Of a stretch of 64,000 nt of DNA, positions 11,316 to 23,940 are shown in pieces. The DNA is from Halichoerus grypus (taxonomy: Eukaryota; Chordata; Mammalia; Carnivora; Phocidae). How positions within the stretch are numbered: the stretch's first letter is position 1; every line of letters begins with the position of its first letter. Both the position numbers and the translations under genes were made by a program. Under the pieces are notes generated by a model that ran no database searches, was not told the origin of the DNA, and saw only the letters and a list, made by a program, of their open reading frames with translations. Location: positions 10,569,033-10,633,032 of the forward strand of contig NC_135717.1 of assembly GCF_964656455.1 (NCBI RefSeq), given 5' to 3'.

Positions 11316-12839
11316 CTGGTTATTTATTCTTGGACGGCAGAGGCAGCCGACGGGGTGGTCACAGGGAGGCCGGCTTGTATTCCCAGTAAAGAGAAGCTCT
11401 AAAGCCAGCAAGCTACAGAGAGCAGTGGGCTGTCGGTTCTCCGAGGGGCTGAGCCCCACGTGGGCGGGCTGCAGGAGGGACGGGGTCTCCATCAGGAGGA
11501 TGGACTGAGCCACCTTTGAGGTCCCGTGCGGGGCCGGCTCTTACACACTTGACCCTCCAAGCATCAAGCTTTGCCTGAAAAGTCTCCATCCACCTAACCA
11601 GTGGCCCAGGCCCCACCAGGGAGCCAGCATGATGGGTTACGATGGAAGAGGCTCAGCCCAAGATTCCCAGTGACTGTGCTGGAGTCAGTCCTGCAGCCCT
11701 GGGCCTGACCCCACCCCAGCTCCCTGACACACCACACAGAGGCCGAGGGACCTTCACAGACATCCGGCGTGTCTGAGCAGGTGGACCTGGGAGATTGGGG
11801 GAGCCAGGGAGGTGGGGGCCCCTGTGGGCATGCGTCTCGCCTTCTCTGTTCCCCTGCTGGCCGGCGGAGGGTCCCGGCAGCCTGTGCCCCCCATGCAGAG
11901 TCCCGAGCCGAGGACCTGAATCTAGGGCAGGTGGGAGGTGGCTGTGGGAGCCAGACCCCGTCTGGGATGGAGCCCACTTCCTGCAGGGTCATGATGCCCC
12001 GTGTCAGCCAGACCCTCCCGGCTCATCACAGAACAAGTGTAGACACTTTGGGATGACAGCCCGGCCAGCTGGGGAACCACAGTCTTCGTGCACACCGGAT
12101 GGGCCCTGCACACAGCGCTGAGAACAGGCGTCCAGCATGTTCCAGGGACCTGTGGACACACTGTTCTCAGTCTTTTGTTCTACTGGGGTCTCTGAACGCT
12201 CACGGGCCTGTTTTGAATTTCAGCCTGGGAAGCCGGGAGTGTTTCTCACCAAGGGTAGCCCGTTGGGCTTGGAGCCCGGAGGGTGGGCCACATCTCCCCC
12301 TGCAGCAGGGCGGAGGGGGAGGGGCCAGGGTCCACCACCTGCCCCTGCCCCGCCGGCCCCAGCCGATGGCGCGGGAGCCTTCCACGCTATACAGTGAGCG
12401 ACAGGTGCGCTGGCCTCACGCTGGTCCAGGGCTTTTCTCCCCAAAGGAAAGCCAGGTGGATGGCGTGTGCCAGGCTTTTTTTCCCTCAACCGGCCGTGGC
12501 CTTTTTACTTCCTCCTGGGTCTTCGCTAGGTCTCTCGTGTTATTTACATTTCATTTCTACTGTCTTTGGCATCCGGAGGCTGCCGTTTCAAGTTTTAGTT
12601 AGAAAAAAGGCCCTGCATCACATCTATGACTTGAAAGGTAAAATCCCGAAAAGGGGTTTCTTCTTCTGTTAAGATGGAAAAAAAAAAAACTGCTTAGGTC
12701 ACGGGCAGCCAGGACAATGACCATGTGGGTCGTGGTGCTCGCAAGGTCTAGGGTGACACACAGAGGCGGGATGGCAAAAAGGGGGTGGGCAGGGCCCAAG
12801 GAGGAAGCTCCCACACCCAGGCAGCAGCTTAATTCAGCG
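11316..12839. other. Intron 1 sequence without recognised features
   Basis: GC-rich, no repeat family clear, an A12 run at about 12676. Open frames here have no recognisable domains. Confidence 0.5.
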
Positions 12840-12985
12840 GCAAGATCATTCAGTCACTCAACAAACCAATCATTAAGCGCCTGTCCGTGTCAAGCACTGT
12901 GGCAGGTGCTCGGGGACACACCTCCAAGAATCAGACAATCAGGGTTTACGTGGAGGGGTAGAAAAAATAAAATAGTGCATCAGAC
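12840..12985 (-). repeat. L2/MIR-type end fragment
   Basis: The text 'cattcagtcactcaacaaac...gcgcctgtccgtgtcaagca...caggtgctcggggacaca' is the reverse complement of an L2-type 3' end. Confidence 0.6.
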
Positions 12986-14079
12986 GGCGGTGTGTGCCGC
13001 AGAGCAAATAATGGGTGGGGGCCCTAAGACCAACGAGCCACCAGCTAGAGCCGACGGTGGTTTGGACCAGACTGGCGGTGGTGGGCATGGGTCCGTGGGC
13101 GGCCAGGAAATAAGATTCAATACCTTGAGGAGATGAGGTCAGTAGGCAGATTGTCGTCACCTCTGGGTCTGGTCCCCAACCCCCTCTCCCCCCGCCGACA
13201 CCTCCATTCTTTCCTCCATGGAGACCTGGAGAAGGTAAGGAACTCTGGGCAACGGGCTAGCTTAGTCCTGCACCGAGGGCCAAAGCTACAAGCCTCCTTA
13301 TGCATGTCCCAATGGCCTGGGGCAGCCAGGTGGGGGTGGGAAGGGTCCTGCCAGGGTAGGACCAAAGTCTGGGGAAGTCCTGTGTCTTGCTTTCATGAAC
13401 ACATAGCCAAGTGCAAGGCACATATGAGCTGACTGGTAGTTCTCTTTCTTCCCTGGGTGGGGTGGTCTGAGATGGAAAGGGCCCAACTGTGGATCTCAGC
13501 TTTATCACCTACCCCAGACAAGGCCGGAACAGCTTTCTTATCTCTGAAAGAGGTTTGGCAGGGTAGTGTAGGATGTGAGGAGGGAGGATGTATGAACACA
13601 CAGGGCAGCGCTCAAGATCCTGCCTGAGCGCATGTGGTCATGTGAAGCAGCGAGTCGAGGAGCTGGCCTGGGAATCCAGGCGGAAGCGGACTTCCCCAAC
13701 AGCATTCCCGTCCAGGGAGTGCTCAGGCCTTGCAGGCGGGAGAAGATTCTTGGCTTCTCTGGTGTTAAATGATGTCTGCCTGATTCCGGATCTCCCCATT
13801 CCCGTGGCCCCCGCCCCTACCCTCTCCAGGGACGGGTGAGTCTCACACAGGGGCCAAGGAGCCCAGCCCAGCACCCCCAGGCAGGTCAAAGCCCCGGCCT
13901 ATCACTCCCCAGTGATGATAACATCAGAGATTATTCACTTCCAGATCTGACTGTGCTTAGCAACACACCTGCTCTTGGGAGATGGGCCGAGTCTTACCCA
14001 GGCCCCCCCATGCCTGGGACAGGAGGTGATGCGGCCGGCGTGTAATCGGCGCTAACGGAATAGACGTGTAGCACTAATT
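12986..14079. other. Intron 1 sequence without recognised features
   Basis: No exon or clear repeat. A non-repetitive AT-richer block at about 13912-13985 might be a conserved element. Confidence 0.45.
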
Positions 14080-14135
14080 ATTCCCATTTCGCCAGCAGGA
14101 AGACTGAGGCTCAGTTAGGTTAAGGCAGTTACGGC
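14080..14135 (-). repeat. MIR core fragment
   Basis: A short match to the reversed MIR core: 'aagactgaggctcagttagg' then 'ttaaggcagtt'. Confidence 0.55.
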
Positions 14136-14274
14136 CTCAGGTCTGCTATGCTGTGCGGTCTCTGAGTGGGGGGGCAGCCGGGAGGCAGGTGTGGCCCGCA
14201 CACGTTCCCTGTGATCCATCTCCTCCCCCGGGAGGCATCCACCCTCTCGTGGAAGCCGTGGACATGAGAGTTTA

Positions 14275-14620
14275 TAACCGCCTGTTCTCAGGAACAGAAA
14301 GCTGGCTATAAACCCAGATGCCCCTCGCTGGGCAAGGAGGTGGACAATGACAGAAGACTATTACCCAGCCGTCAAGAGGAACAGTCTACGGTGACTTGCA
14401 AAATATGAATGAGTCTCAACAATACGATAGGAGATGGAAAAGTCAGTCCCCAAACATTATGTACAGCATCGTCTATTCTGGCAGGGTTAAAAGGAACTGC
14501 TCTTAAAAAAAAATACACCTTTAAGAGCACATGTAGCTGCAAAATAACTACACAAAGAAGCAAGGGGATGAAGAACATGGGGTTACCTGGGGTGGGGGTT
14601 AGTATGGGATGGGGGTGACC
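14275..14620 (+). mobile_element. Old L1 3' fragment
   Basis: Diverged L1 text: 'ctattacccagccgtcaaga' (compare tattcagccataaaaa), 'aatatgaatgagtctcaaca', 'ggttacctggggtggg'. No coding capacity. Confidence 0.6.
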
Positions 14621-14995
14621 CCTGGTCAAACCCAGGTGATGGTCTGGATCCTTCTTTTCCTCTGGTTTTGCAGTACCAAGGTCAATCAGTCAGGTAGGTG
14701 AATACAGGTGCAAGGACGGGGCAGAGTGACACACTTGAGCTCACGTCCTGTGGCCTAAAGACAATTACGCACCCCCTGAGTCTGTCTCCCCACTCGAGAG
14801 GGGCAAACCTCCCCTGATCGCAGGGGCCAGGGTGAGAGGTCAGCACCCCCTTGCGGGTAAAAGCACTGGGTCTACAACACACCAGTTTTTTTCCTTCCTT
14901 TCGGTCTGGATTCGGGGCTGATGTTCTCCTGGTTTCCTCCTGACACAGCCGGGAGCTTATTCAAGATGCCCTGCTCCTCAACACGACAGCTGAGG

Positions 14996-15012
14996 ACACA
15001 CACACACACACA
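14996..15012. repeat. (CA)n, short
   Basis: About eight CA dinucleotides. Confidence 0.9.
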
Positions 15013-16998
15013 ACCTCCTACCTACCCTTCTAGCCCTTTGTCGGGATGCTAAGCAGTCATCAAAATACTGGACCCTAAAGCCATCCGTAGTTGTCCTCGC
15101 CCCCCTCCCCACCCCCAGTCCCTGACACTATTAATTGGAAACCACAGTCCCTGGAGGGCTTGGCTCTAACAGGACAGCAGAGCCAAGCTGGGCGTGCTGC
15201 CCTGTTGCCTGGCAACGCCCTGAGTGCCCCTAGCTCCTGGGTCACCCGAGTGCCTCTCATCTCCCGCGGCCACTCTGATTCTGTGCCATCCGCTGCTGGC
15301 TCTGGGGCGGGGTGTCCTGGGCGGCCCCCTTGGCTGACCCCATCCTCAGATGCCCTGTGTGCAGCACCGACCTTCTCAGCCGTGACCTCCAGCCAGAAAT
15401 CGCCCCCAGGGCCCGGCTTCCACCCAGTTCCCTCTGCAGGATCAGCTCAGCCCTCCCTCCCCCAGGCTCTGCACCCTGACCCCGCACCCCCAGTTTCCTC
15501 CGATTTAGGCCAGCGGGGGAGGGTCCCCTCTCAAAACATCTCTGTTTTCTCACCCATCTTATCTCCCGTCTCTGGCCAGAGAAAACCAGCCCCGGGGCAA
15601 GCTTCTCTCGCCATTCCCACAAGCGCCTCCCTCCCTCCCTCTCGGGACTCCAGCTCATTCTTGGCTTCCTGGTCTTAACTGCAAACAGGCTCAAGTTTCC
15701 AACATCCTAAAAAAAGTCTCCCTCACCCCCATCTCCTCCCTGGGCCACCACCTTCTCCCCTCCCCTCCCCCAGCTGGTCACCCCAACCCTCCGGCTATTA
15801 CCACTGGCCAGCCTCTGCCCTCGGAAGGGTGCGGCTCAGCTCAGCGATGACCTCCCCCGGCCACAGCCCGGAGGCCTCTTCTCTCACACCCTCCTGTCCT
15901 TGCCCTTGGTCAGCTGGACCCCACCTGGCCGGCCAAGGCCTTTGCCTGGACGCTGGAATCTACCACACAGCCTCCTCCAACTTCTGACGGTGACGCCCCT
16001 CTTTCGTTTCCTGTAGTAACTTCTCTTCTCCTCCCCGATGAAGGTGGCTCTCCAGGGGGAACCCAATTCTGTCACTCCCAGGGTTCCAGCTGCGGTGGTC
16101 CAAGCTTTCTCCCCAAGCTTCCAATGTGCATTTCTCTGCTTACACTGTCTTGGACTCACTTCACAACCCACCCCCCTCCCTGGGAGAGGAACTGCTGATA
16201 CCATTTCACAGACGGGGAAACTGAGGACAGCAACCTGTCAGACAGCCAAGACGGCCGCACGTGCCCTCATCCTGACAGCGTGATGCAGAACTGCAGCCCT
16301 TGAGCAGGGGTCCTCGAGCCTAGACACCCACTGCTGTCCCCTGTGGCTTGGCCGACAGCTGGTCACCAGGGCAGAGCCGAGGTCGGGGGCTGCCCCTACC
16401 TGGGGGCCGGGAGGCTGAGTCATCTCAGAGAACATTCTCATTTTCCACTGCCTGTTATGGAAGGCCCAGCTGACACTGGAAACTCGATCTGTTTACTCTC
16501 GGATTCCTAACCCAGCAGAGCGAGGCCCTCACACGGGCCTCCCCTCGGGCATCCTGGCAAGCCCCGGCCAGTCGGAGCCCTGTTCTGGCAACGGACCTCA
16601 AGCAGGAGGCAAGGGTGGGCGGGGGGGCATTGCAGTCAGGAAGGGCCATTTCCAGATTTCCAGGGAAACTTGTCTAGCACACCCACTCTGAGAGCTCCAA
16701 TCTGTGAGCCAGATCAGTGAGCAGAGGGAAGGGAGTTGTGAGGGTTTCTCCAATTTGTGGGATAGTTTACAACAGGTTCCCCGCTAAAACCACAAAGCAG
16801 GGACCCTCCTAAAATCCCCCGGACAGGGAGGCAGAACACAGGGGGGCACAAAATCAAGCTGGGGGGGGCACTGTGTGCCACCTCGTTCAGTAATGGAATC
16901 GGGAGAGATGGTGACCCAGCTCCTGTTTGCATACTCCCAGGTAGGGGACGCTCACTCCTTTTTGAGGCGATTCATTCCATCCTGGGTTAGTTTATTTC
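15013..16998. other. Intron 1, GC-rich sequence without recognised features
   Basis: A C-rich stretch at 15400-15900 gives long open frames in several phases, which I attribute to base composition. A short MIR-like piece, 'tttcacagacggggaaactg', occurs at about 16204. Confidence 0.5.
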
Positions 16999-17014
16999 TA
17001 GAAGGCTCTATCAA

Positions 17015-17199
17015 GGGGCGCCTGGGTGGCTCAGTCAGTTAAGCTTCTGCCTTTGGCTCAGGTCATGATCCCAGGGTCCTGGGATTGAGCCCCGCATCGG
17101 GCTCCTTGTCCGGAGGGGAGCCTGTTTCTCCCTCTGCCACTCCCCCTGCTTGTGTTCCCACTCTCTCTAATAAATAAAATCTTAAAAAAAAAAAAAAAA
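17015..17199 (+). mobile_element. Can-SINE, full length with perfect target duplication
   Basis: It starts ggggcgcctgggtggctcag and ends with AATAAAATCTT and an A16 tail. A perfect 16-bp target duplication (tagaaggctctatcaa) lies at 16999-17014 and 17200-17215. The intact duplication and modest divergence suggest a younger insertion. Confidence 0.97.
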
Positions 17200-17215
17200 T
17201 AGAAGGCTCTATCAA

Positions 17216-18339
17216 TGTGGTCTCCATTTAACCGATACCCAGCTAGTCTTAATTCTGCTCTGCTGGGACCCATGGGCATTCGCTCTGGCTGCAAAAATGG
17301 CAGGAAAGGGGTCCAGCAGAACCACATCTCTTCCCACAGTGGGAACAGGGCTTCTGGGCAAAAACCCCAGCTCTTCACTGCTGAACGCACTAGAACTCAC
17401 CTGTAAGTCTCTAAAAGGTACAGGTGAAGCTATATGGCCAAAATTGGAAAGCCAGGGAGACGGGGTGCGGGGCCCAGCCTCCCTTGTGGGATGCCTACGC
17501 CTTCCTGCTCAGGGGGGGGCCCTGGTCAGCTGTCACTGCTGCTGGCCCAGCCTGGGCGAGAGCCTACCTGCAGGGCAATGTTCAGCTCAGAAGCCTCTCT
17601 TCCCCCCCCCCGCCCCCAACCCGCCAGGGCTGCGTGTTTACGCTGGGCATGTGCAATGCCCATGTACCATGTCACCAGCAGGGAGGTGACTAGGGAAACC
17701 AACCTTCTTGGTTGGCCTGGGACTGTCCCAGTCTGGGCACCAAAAATGCTTCCAAAATAGGCAGAATCACACAGAGGCAAGAGAGGTCGGGACAGTGAGT
17801 GGGCAGGAGAGGGGCGTGGTCGCCGGAAGGGGTGAGTGGGGACACTTCGGGATCACCGGGTCTTTCGTGGGTGCTGGCTCCCCAGGGGTGGCCAGGCTAT
17901 GGGGATTCACGGAGCCGCAGAGGTCTGATCCGTGATGCCCCATGAGGCTGCCACGTCCCCACCAAAGAGGAACAGTCTTGGGGGGTGTGCTGGGTGGAGG
18001 CCAAAGACACAGGCTGCCTTTCTTCCTTGGGTCCCCCTTGGGTCTTCTTCATGCCACGGTCAAGCAGCGGTGCTGAGTGGTGGGCTTGGAGGCGGCCACA
18101 TGGCCCACGCCCCTGGGCGGGCCTCCAGAGTCCCCCAGAACACAGGTTTGAAGAGACGCAGAGGCGGTGAGGAGGTAATGGGCTGATGAGAACACATTCT
18201 GAAAAGCCTCTCGGCGATGTCTCTGTCACTGTGCCTGAGCCAAGCAGCAACTCCCAAATGGCACCCATCATTTTGGGTGAGACATGCTTTTCATGAGATC
18301 AAAGTGGGGCTTGGATCATCATTTCTCATATCTTTTTTT
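17216..18339. other. Intron 1 sequence without recognised features
   Basis: GC-rich; C- and G-runs near 17515 and 17605. No exon or clear repeat. Confidence 0.5.
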
Positions 18340-18835
18340 TTTTACCCCAAACTTTTCCAAAACTGTGGCATAATTTATTGTTATGAAACATACAGATTTC
18401 AGGGGTGCGGCTGGATGAGTTGTGACAAACAGATACCCCCATGGAAGCACCACCCCGACTGACATATGAATGTTCCCAGCACTGCAGGGTCTTCTGTCCC
18501 CTCCTGTCAGCCCCTCTGACCCACGAGGGGCAAGCCCTGCTCCTACCCCACAGATCGGCCTGCTTCGCGAGCTCCATCGCCGTGAAATCATATAATGGGG
18601 ACCATTCTGTGTCTGGCTCCTTTTGTTCAATGTATTTTGAGATCAATCCATTTCGCTTTATAGAGTCGGCGGCTATTTTTATTGCCGAAGAGATATGTAC
18701 GTTTATATACACTTACGATATATTATGATATATTTTTACTTATCTTCTCCTGTGGATGACATTTGGTTGTTTCCGGTTTTTTTGCTATTATGGGTAAAGA
18801 TACTATGAACCTCCTTATTTAAAAACAGCAACAAA
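18340..18835 (-). mobile_element. Old L1 3' fragment
   Basis: Reverse complement of an L1M 3' region: 'gtggcataatttattgttat', 'gatgagttgtgacaaacaga', 'atcatataatgggga', 'ttgctattatgggtaaagat'. No coding capacity. Confidence 0.7.
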
Positions 18836-19134
18836 AAAAATCTCCTGGCTGGCTTCCTATGCCCCAAATTCCTGTAATACCACAAAAGCAGCTCAAGCTT
18901 GCCCCCAAAACTCCCTCTGCACATCCTGGCCCCCGCAAACCCACCTGAGGTCCGCCCTCTCCATGGGTGGGTCCTGCAGCCATGTTCGAGCACCCTGCAG
19001 GCCGTGACATGGAAGGATAGGGACAGAGAGCAGCAGGGCCTCCTCTGGATGGGGTGCCTGGGACGGGCTCAGGGGGGGACACAGGAGCTGAGGCCCGGAG
19101 GAAGAGATCCACGCAGGGGGGAAACAGCACACAG

Positions 19135-19480
19135 AGGGACCCCACAAGCAGAGACCCTAACACAAGGAAGAGAAACAGTCTACGGTGGTGTGGTTAAACC
19201 GTCTACACCCGTGGAAATGCTGAGTATCTTCTACATTTTGGAATACAATGTTGGGCGGAAAAAAGTAAGCCCCAGAAGGCGACGCACAGCCAGATTGGCT
19301 TTTTCAGATAGATACATGGGAACCACGCTGTTTGTAGAAGTCAAGGGAAAGATAAGCGTGGGTAGACGGCAGTCACCATCAATGTCATGGTTGCAGTGGG
19401 GGATACTGTTCTTCAAACAATAAACAAAGGTAAAGTAAAAGCAGGATCAATAAGTATGTCACAGACCAAGAATGATGAGT
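19135..19480 (+). mobile_element. Possible old L1 fragment
   Basis: Text such as 'ttttggaatacaatgttggg' and 'gggaaagataagcgtgg' resembles degraded L1 3' sequence. The match is weak. Confidence 0.35.
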
Positions 19481-19572
19481 AATCAGATTCTATGCACCCA
19501 AGGTCCATTCAAAAAAAAAAAAAAGTTCTGAAATGTTTGAGGCAGGGATGAAAGGGCGGGGGTGGCAACAGA

Positions 19573-19574
<2 letters not shown>

Positions 19575-19607
<33 letters not shown>

Positions 19608-19650
19608 TTTTTTTTTTTAAAGATTTTATTCCTGCATCTCCCCAGCAATC

Positions 19651-19696
<46 letters not shown>

Positions 19697-19742
19697 TTTT
19701 TTTTTTTAAAGATTTTATTCCTGCATCTCCCCAGCAATCTCC
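19575..19742. repeat. Tandem duplication of a (GT)n + T-run + 35-nt module
   Basis: Two consecutive modules (19575-19653 and 19654-19742) each hold a GT tract, a run of about 15 T, and an identical 35-nt block beginning aaagattttattcctgcatc. They differ only in GT-tract length. The T-run plus 'aaagatttta' resembles a minus-strand Can-SINE 3' end cut short. Confidence 0.9.
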
Positions 19743-19778
19743 CTGTTCAATCTCTGCACTCCCCTCTCTGTTCCTGCT

Positions 19779-19826
19779 TGGGTCCCGTCTTCCCTCAGGT
19801 GGGGGTCCCGTCTTCCCTCAGGTGGG
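19779..19826. repeat. Short tandem duplication (about 23 bp)
   Basis: The block gtcccgtcttccctcaggtg occurs twice in a row just downstream of the module duplication. Confidence 0.85.
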
Positions 19827-21628
19827 GGGAGCTGGGCTCAGGCGCCATCCGTCGAAGTCCAAAGCGGGGACCCAGGGGGATTCCGGGATGCGGGACCCAG
19901 ACACGGAAGCCCGTGCGTTTGGCCATATCAGACAGGCACCGAGGCAGACCCCAGCCCCCGTGCCCCTCCAGCTGGCAGCCCTGAAGGACAGTCAGGAATG
20001 CCGAGAGGAGCCGTGGCCAGCCACCGCTACCGTGGCCGAGCCCCCCAAGATTGGGAGCCGGATGCAGATGCACTCGCAGGGGTTCCAGGGACAGGAAACC
20101 AAACAGGGTGGGAAAGGAGGGTGGGAGGAGGCCCTCAATCAAGGAAGAGCTTGGACATGTCTAGAACGGAGGTTACACTCTGAGGCCCGCGGGGCAGGCA
20201 GCTGAGATCCTCAGGTGAGGAGAACCAGGGGTAAGTAAGCCATGCTTTGCATATTAAACACCCAGCAACGGTCTTCACCTGCACCAAGACACATGGGGTC
20301 CTCTCACTCTGTTTCTCTTCCTTGTACTTTTGGGAAGGAAGAACAGAGACATATTTTTCTGTACCCAAGAAACTCGCCGGTAATAACACGATGACAAATG
20401 GGCCCAGCACGTGGTCTCAGTGTGAGGGGCCATGGGCGAGGTTGCCTTGGGGTGTGTGGGGGTTCCCTCCCTGCTGAAAAGGGGGGTCAACTGCCACTCA
20501 GCTCTGAGAAATTGTTACCCTGTGGGTCCTGGGTCACAAGATCTTCCAACGTTTCCAGGGAAGATGGAAATCCAGAGTTTTGTGATCTCTCTCAATGTTT
20601 AAACGTTGGTACAATTTTTTAAAAACACACTGGGCGGGCCAAAGAAAACACGTCTGGCCTCCAAATACCTCGTTTTCCCTTCCCAGACCCCTAAATGTTC
20701 TCAAGTGTCTGGGGTTTGGGGTTTAGGGGGAATCAACTTCCCGGATCGCAAGGGGTGCCCGTGTGAGTGGCCGCTCGTGGGGTCTTGCGCCTGGAGCACT
20801 GATGGGTGGGGGGCTCCTCAGAGCTCCCCAGGGCCGCCTCCGAGGTGCGGTCAGGAGTCGGCTTAGCAAAATGTAAACCAGAGAAAACAGAGTGGCCTGT
20901 TCTGGACACTAAGTGGGAGTTTCAGCGGTTCGCTGCCCCAACGGGCCTGCCTCCCTCTGGAATTCCCCGGTGCCCAAGCGCAGAGCCTGGGCAGTCGCAC
21001 CTCAGGGCCCATTACCCTCCTGGGAGGGTACCTTCGGCTGGGAGTCAGGAAGGAGCAACTTCCCCGGCGCCACTCCCAGCAAGCTGGGTCGCCCTGGGCA
21101 CGTCCTGTGCTTCCCTGAGCTCTTGTCACTCCCCAGGTCAGAACACGTGGCCTGTCCACCACGGTTCCACGGGCCCAGTGCTGTTTGCTGGGGATGCTCA
21201 TGGGATGATGTATTTATGTAAGGGTTGGGGGTGATTCAGGGACTAAGCAGAGACGGACAACTGGTGGATGCTGGGGTGGGGCGTCTGGGGCTCAGGGAAG
21301 GCTTCCTGGAGGTGGTGCTGCGTGAGCACAAAGTTGAAAAGCTAAGTCTCTGAGTGGCTGGTGGTTTCCGAATGGAACCGATTCCTGCCAGGCCTGCCAG
21401 CCAAGGCCCAAACCGCAGCACCCGATGCCACGCACGACTGTTTTGTCCAGAGGCCCACGGAGTGCACCCCCAGCATCTGCCTTCAAGGGATGGCAAATAT
21501 GTTCGGGCCTGAACCAGGCCGGCCGCTGCCAAAATGGACCTGGCATTCTCTCTCACTGCCCAAACGAATCTTCGAAACCAGTGCTGTCTGGGAGAGCTTC
21601 CGGGATCGTGCAAATGATCTGTGCCCAC
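19827..21628. other. Intron 1 sequence with little recognisable content
   Basis: No exon is seen. A small L2-like piece in minus orientation, 'agggaaggcttcctggaggt', is at about 21294. Confidence 0.5.
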
Positions 21629-21783
21629 ACCGTCCAGTTCGATAGCCACTGGCCACATGTGGCTACTGAGCCCTTCGGAAATGTGGCTAGTGCGGCTGGA
21701 GAATTTTTTATTTAATTTGATGTTAATTAATTTGAATTTGAACAGCCACGTGTGGCTAGAGGCTCCCGACTTGGACCGTGCAG
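21629..21783. mobile_element. Short palindromic DNA-transposon relic (hAT/MER1-like)
   Basis: Arms 'gatagccactggccacatgt' and 'cacgtgtggctagaggctc' flank an AT-rich centre. It is the same family as 1465-1617 and 44665-44820. Confidence 0.6.
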
Positions 21784-22329
21784 TCCTGGAACTTTGCAAT
21801 CCATCCCCCGCTCGAAGGCAAGCAGCCTCCACCTGGAGCCAGGCCCTCGCGCTCTGCCCGGCCCCTGACCACCGTGCTGTGGTTAACCCTCACGCCGTTG
21901 GCACCGGGACCATCTCTGGGTCCGTGATGTCGGGAGCCTCAGCGTGGCCCTTAGGAGCAAAAGACCCACGGTTGGCATGAGGCAGGGTCTGGAGTACGAT
22001 GCTCACGTTACCACGACATTTCCCAGGAAAGTCCTTTTGTTGTTTGCTCAGCTCATGGGACAGAACCGACACTGAGTGCTTTTAACGAGCTCAGCCTTGA
22101 GCCAGATAGGAAGGGCAGGAAAACTGGTAGCTGTGCCTCTGAGCCCTGACCTCCTCTCTCTTCACCCTCCCATTACCAAAGTGGGCACACTGAGGCTCAG
22201 GACCCAGTCCTGTCAGTGAAGGAAGAGGGTCTGAACAAGCCTTGAGTCTGGACTCCTTCCACTGGTCCTCCCTGCGGAGACCTGGGAGGGTCGGGTGGTG
22301 TATGGGGGACTCAGAGGACACAGAGTTCC

Positions 22330-22630
22330 CGAACAAAGCACCTGCCACCAGGCGGCTGGAAACGCAGAGCTTCACCGCTCACAGTTCTGGAGGGGGGAGG
22401 CAGATGGAGGTGCTGTGGGGTTTCTGGAGAGAGCGCTTTTCCTGGTTTGTTGTGGCCACCTTCTTGTTGTGTGCAAGCTCCCTGGTGTCACTTCTTACAA
22501 GGACACTAATCCTACCGGGTCAGGGCCCCACTCTCCTGACCTCATTTGACCTTAATTCCCTCCAAAGAACAGTCCCCATTTGGGATTAGGGCTTCGGCAT
22601 ATGAGTTTTGGGGGGGAACACAAGCATGGC
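22330..22630 (-). mobile_element. MLT1-type LTR fragment (ERVL-MaLR)
   Basis: Reverse-complement MLT1 text: 'gctcacagttctggaggg', 'ttcttacaaggacactaatc', 'tgacctcatttgacctta', 'catatgagttttggggggga'. A non-coding LTR relic. Confidence 0.8.
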
Positions 22631-23502
22631 ACCCACAAAGGCCTCAGAGGCTAGTGAGAAGAGACTTCGGTGAAGGAAGTGGACAGAGGCCCCGCGATGA
22701 AGGGTAAAGGGCTGAAATGAGGAAGAGCCCCTGAAAAATGGTGTGGAACGGCTCCCCGGGGGGATTGGTGTGACCACCATGCACCACGGCCAGTCCTGTC
22801 CTTCTGGGATTCAGTTCCAAATCCATGAAATAAAATTTGAACCGAAGATGGTCCAGCCCGGAGCAGCCAAGAACGAGGGATTCATTGTGCTATCCATCCT
22901 TCTCCACCAGGAAGGCAGCCCTTACCCAAACGACGGGGGCAAGGCCTTAGGGAGGGGACAGGAGAGGGGTGGGCGTGAGCACTCTGTCCCCAGCCCGCAG
23001 CCCTGTCCCTCCCTGCTCCACTGCAGACAGCCCGTCGGGCTCATCTCCCGGCTGCCCCGGCCACGTGGGCCCAGTCAGAACAGGGCTTTGCTTACTACCT
23101 GGACCGGGGCCACCAGCCCCTGAGCTTTCTAGAATGTTCAGGCACCTGGCCCCCCGGGGGCTCAAGCTTCAGCCGAAACACGCCTACAAAACTCCCACTC
23201 GAGCTGTCTCATTGCCCCGCACTTTGGCCAACGGAGTCAAGACTGGGGTCTAAATTCAACACCGACGCCCCCGCGGCCAGTTCACCCCCTCACAACCCAA
23301 CCTCCCCACCAACGGCTCCCCGAGGACGCTGCGTCTGGTTGTGCTTGGTTTACGCCTGTCATCACCTCTCCGAGCTGCCCTGAGCAGCCTGGTGAAGGCC
23401 AAAGGCCAACCGGCCCGGCCCCACAGTGACGAGGTCCAGGCCCCGAGGGCTTTCCACGGGCTTTGGGCCAAATACTTCACTTTTATTAAAATTCTCGCTT
23501 GG

Positions 23503-23677
23503 GGGCACCTGGGTGGCTCAGTTGGTTAAGCGACTGCCTTCGGCTCAGGTCATGATCCTGGAGTCCCGGGATCGAGTCCCACATCGGGCTCTCTGCTCGG
23601 CAGGGAGTCTGCATCTCCCTCTGACCCTCCTCCCTCTCATGCTCTCTGTCTCTCATTCTCTCTCTCGCAAATAAATA

Positions 23678-23718
<41 letters not shown>

Positions 23719-23725
23719 AGTCAAA
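23503..23725 (+). mobile_element. Can-SINE with a very long A tail
   Basis: Full-length element beginning gggcacctgggtggctcag. Its tail holds 32 consecutive A (23685-23716). A perfect 16-bp target duplication (taaaattctcgcttgg) lies at 23487-23502 and 23726-23741. The long homogeneous tail and intact duplication mark it as one of the youngest insertions here. Confidence 0.97.
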
Positions 23726-23844
23726 TAAAATTCTCGCTTGGCTATGGCCAACATCCCTGGGGCCACGTTCAGTTTGCCAAAGTCTCCGAGACAGGCGGAG
23801 GGAGGGAGAGAGACAGTAGTGATGGGAAAAAGGGCGCGTCGGCT

Positions 23845-23940
23845 GGGCCAACAGTATCATCCCATCTTGCAGATGAAGAAGCTGAGGCTCAGAGAGGTCA
23901 ATGTCCTGCCAAAGGCTGTGAGCTGGTAAGTGGACAGAAT
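23845..23940 (-). repeat. MIR
   Basis: Reversed MIR core: 'atcttgcagatgaagaagct', 'gaggctcagagaggtcaatg', 'gctggtaagtgg'. Confidence 0.8.

Noticed and set aside
17015..17100. Possible tRNA genes at SINE heads
   Set aside because: The tRNA-like heads with A- and B-box text are the 5' ends of Can-SINEs, followed by SINE bodies and tails. They do not make intact tRNA genes.
19483..20205. Val-Cys or Thr-His repeat open frames
   Set aside because: They come from the (GT)n tracts and the duplicated module.
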